This document shows, piece by piece, positions 62,170 to 64,000 of a stretch of DNA of 64,000 nt (position 1 is its first letter; each line of letters starts with the position of its first letter). The notes under the pieces are model-generated. The model made no database searches. It had not been told where the DNA came from and saw nothing but the letters and a program-made list of their open reading frames with translations. The stretch is from an uncultured Odoribacter sp. (GTDB taxonomy: Bacteria; Bacteroidota; Bacteroidia; Bacteroidales; Marinifilaceae). A program made the translations under genes and the position numbers. The stretch spans positions 1 to 64,000 of the forward strand of contig CAJTPD010000006.1 in NCBI GenBank assembly GCA_910578105.1. Direction: 5' to 3'.

Positions 62170-63762
62170 TTACTTTTTGCTTTTTTTAGCATCTCTGGCT
62201 GCCTTTTGGATGCATACTCTTCTGGGAATGATGACAGAGACGCCTTTATATTCCAGTTCTTCACGAATAATCTGACATAATTCCTCATGATTTTTAGGGA
62301 CTGGAAGTAGTACCCGGATGTGTTCCGGATTTACACCGATGCCTTTGCAAATGGATTCTATTTTACCCAGGGCGGAAGATTCCTGACCACCGGTCATAGA
62401 GATGGATTCATTGTCGGAGATAATGACGGTGATTGGGGTTTGTTCATTTACGGCATCCAGCAAACCTGTCATTCCGGAATGGGTAAATGTGGAATCTCCG
62501 ATGACTGCTACGGCCGGGAATAGTCCTGCATCGCAGGCCCCTTTGGCCATCGTGATGGAAGCACCCATGTCAACGCAACTGTTGATGGATTGAAAAGGAG
62601 GAAGTGCTCCCAGCGTGTAACAACCGATATCTGAGAAAACGCGGCCTTCGCCATAAGTGGAAATCACTTCGTTCAGAGCTTTGTAGACGTCCCGGTGGCT
62701 GCATCCGTTGCAGAGGGCAGGGGGACGGGGAGCTACAATTTCCGGGACCGGTGTTTCTTCTGTTGCAGGAAGTCCCAGGGCCCGGGCAACCCAGTCCGGA
62801 TTCAGTTCGCCGTCCCGGGGCAATGTGCCGTCCAGACGCCCCGATATGTTTTCTTGACCGGGATAGCCTTTCAGTAATTCTTCAACAACCGGATATCCTT
62901 CTTCCAGTACCAGAATTTGTTTACATTCCCGGAGGAGGCGTTTCAGCATTTTCCGGGGAAGCGGATACTGGCTGACTTTTACTACCGGGTATTTACATTT
63001 GCCGTTGAAATGTTCCATTAAATAATTGTAGGTGATTCCGCAAGCAATGATACCCAGTGATTTGTCTTCTCCGTCCGTATAGCTGTTAAAGGGAGATTGT
63101 TCGGACGCTTTGACAAAGTCGGCTTGTTTTTCCAGTAATAATTTATATTGTTTCCGGGCAATGGCAGGTAATAATACAAATTGCCGTTTGTTTTCAGGCA
63201 AGTGCATGTGATTTTCCGGTAAAGTTCCGGAAGGAGTGACGCCTGACCGGGAATGTGCTAAACGTGTAGTGATGCGCAACAGTACCGGACTTCCGACGGT
63301 TTCAGAAAGAGCAAAACCATAGCGGGTCATTTCGTAAGCTTCCTGTTGATTGGAAGGTTCCAGGACAGGAATTAAAGCAAATTTACCATATACCCGGGAA
63401 TCCTGTTCATTCTGTGAAGAATGCATAGAAGGATCGTCGGCTGCTGTAATTACCAGTCCGCCGTTTGCACCTGTGATAGCTGCATTCATGAAACAGTCGG
63501 CTGCTACATTCATTCCTACGTGTTTCATGCATACGAGGGCACGTTTTCCGGCATAGGACATTCCCAAAGCCGATTCCATGGCTGTTTTTTCGTTTGCTGC
63601 CCATGTCCGGTGGACATTCCGGGCAATGGCTTCTTCAGAATTTTGTATATACTCTGTGATTTCGGTTGAAGGCGTACCCGGATAAGCGTACACACCGGAT
63701 ATTCCACTGTCAATTGCTCCCTGAGCGATTGCTTCAACACCTAATAGCAATTGTTTTTGCAT
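62170..63762 (-). CDS. iorA: indolepyruvate ferredoxin oxidoreductase alpha subunit, lacking the usual C-terminal ferredoxin domain
   Basis: The 530-residue thiamine-diphosphate enzyme has a pyrimidine-binding domain (VYAYPGTPSTEITEYI) and a C-terminal TPP-binding domain with CNGCSHRDVYKAL, DIGCYTLG, GDSTFTHSG and NESISMTGGQ. Archaeal and many bacterial IorA proteins end in a ferredoxin-like domain with two Cx2Cx2Cx3C clusters. Here the protein stops after IIPRRVCIQKAARD with only one cysteine, so those clusters are missing. Electron transfer must use another route. It is upstream of iorB in a two-gene operon. Confidence 0.92.
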   Translation of the reverse strand: MQKQLLLGVEAIAQGAIDSGISGVYAYPGTPSTEITEYIQNSEEAIARNVHRTWAANEKTAMESALGMSYAGKRALVCMKHVGMNVAADCFMNAAITGANGGLVITAADDPSMHSSQNEQDSRVYGKFALIPVLEPSNQQEAYEMTRYGFALSETVGSPVLLRITTRLAHSRSGVTPSGTLPENHMHLPENKRQFVLLPAIARKQYKLLLEKQADFVKASEQSPFNSYTDGEDKSLGIIACGITYNYLMEHFNGKCKYPVVKVSQYPLPRKMLKRLLRECKQILVLEEGYPVVEELLKGYPGQENISGRLDGTLPRDGELNPDWVARALGLPATEETPVPEIVAPRPPALCNGCSHRDVYKALNEVISTYGEGRVFSDIGCYTLGALPPFQSINSCVDMGASITMAKGACDAGLFPAVAVIGDSTFTHSGMTGLLDAVNEQTPITVIISDNESISMTGGQESSALGKIESICKGIGVNPEHIRVLLPVPKNHEELCQIIREELEYKGVSVIIPRRVCIQKAARDAKKSKK

Positions 63763-63919
63763 GATGTTTTTTATTTATAAAGTTTATGAAGTTCGTAAAT
63801 TTATGAAGGAATAAGGTTTGAAAGTCGGTAAGGCTGTTTTCCGATACCTCATTTTTATTTGTTTTTTCGCTCTCTCTTTATAAAACTCATATGCTGACAA
63901 AGACGGAATACGAACCGTA

Positions 63920-64000
63920 TTAAAGTCCCCAATGGAATTTCAGGGACCCCATGATGTAGGCAAGTACAAAATAATATTCAAAAGGCCGGTACATAATGTT
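63920..64000 (-). CDS. C-terminal end of an unidentified protein (cut by window edge)
   Basis: The minus strand reads 26 residues from the window edge to a TAA stop, with an aromatic, partly hydrophobic sequence (MYRPFEYYFVLAYIMG in the middle). It could be the end of a membrane-associated enzyme such as a family 2 glycosyltransferase, but this is too short to decide. Between it and iorA (63763-63919) I see no other gene. Confidence 0.45.
   Translation of the reverse strand, partial: NIMYRPFEYYFVLAYIMGSLKFHWGL

Overview
This window looks like chromosome from a member of the Bacteroidales, and the fermentation and type IX secretion genes fit the Odoribacter/Butyricimonas group best. That assignment is inferred from gene content, not from a marker gene. 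Evidence for the phylum includes several promoters with the Bacteroidetes -33 TTTG / -7 TAnnTTTG pattern, gliding/T9SS proteins (GldJ, PorP/SprF, type B C-terminal sorting domains), an EF-G2-like translation factor, and typical neighbour pairs such as rsmE-DUF4159 and murF-dolichol-type mannosyltransferase-dihydroorotase.

Layout. 1-2640 is an AT-rich accessory segment: a possible IS21-type end, a truncated gene, a small secreted repeat protein, a NERD nuclease-like protein and a Fic protein. It stops at the 3' end of a tRNA-Leu(CAA) gene, a classic island boundary. 2900-9431 holds a GH20 lipoprotein, a HAD phosphatase, a MATE exporter, a decayed agmatine-deiminase/AraC patch and an S37 peptidase. 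9437-25384 is mostly housekeeping: waaA, metK behind a SAM-II-type riboswitch, a YugP-like metallopeptidase, an EF-G paralogue lacking the catalytic His, rsmE, a DUF4159 protein, a second GH20 enzyme, clpB, gnd, zwf and a DUF2721 protein. A terminator and tRNA-Asn(GTT) follow.

25683-39085 is the most striking part: one apparent operon of two giant secreted Ig/PKD-repeat proteins (2131 and 1945 aa) with a PorP/SprF outer-membrane protein between them. Both giants end in nearly the same T9SS type B sorting domain and share in-register super-repeats of about 195 residues. A stand-alone PAS protein and a DUF2461 protein follow, and then purD. 41622-49784 carries a DUF6427 membrane protein, the murF operon, gldJ, ispF and a C1B (bleomycin-hydrolase-like) peptidase. 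49829-53831 has dihydrolipoamide dehydrogenase and a znuACB zinc importer. 53994-57281 is a tricorn-type protease. 57451-63762 holds etfB-etfA-acyl-CoA dehydrogenase and iorA-iorB, which point to peptide and amino-acid fermentation. The window ends in the C-terminal tail of an unidentified protein.

How it fits together: secreted and periplasmic peptidases (S37, C1B, tricorn) supply peptides and amino acids. IorAB, the flavoprotein pair and the acyl-CoA dehydrogenase would process the derived 2-oxo acids and acyl-CoAs. GH20 enzymes release N-acetylhexosamines from host or microbial glycans. T9SS parts display the giant adhesin-like proteins on the cell surface.
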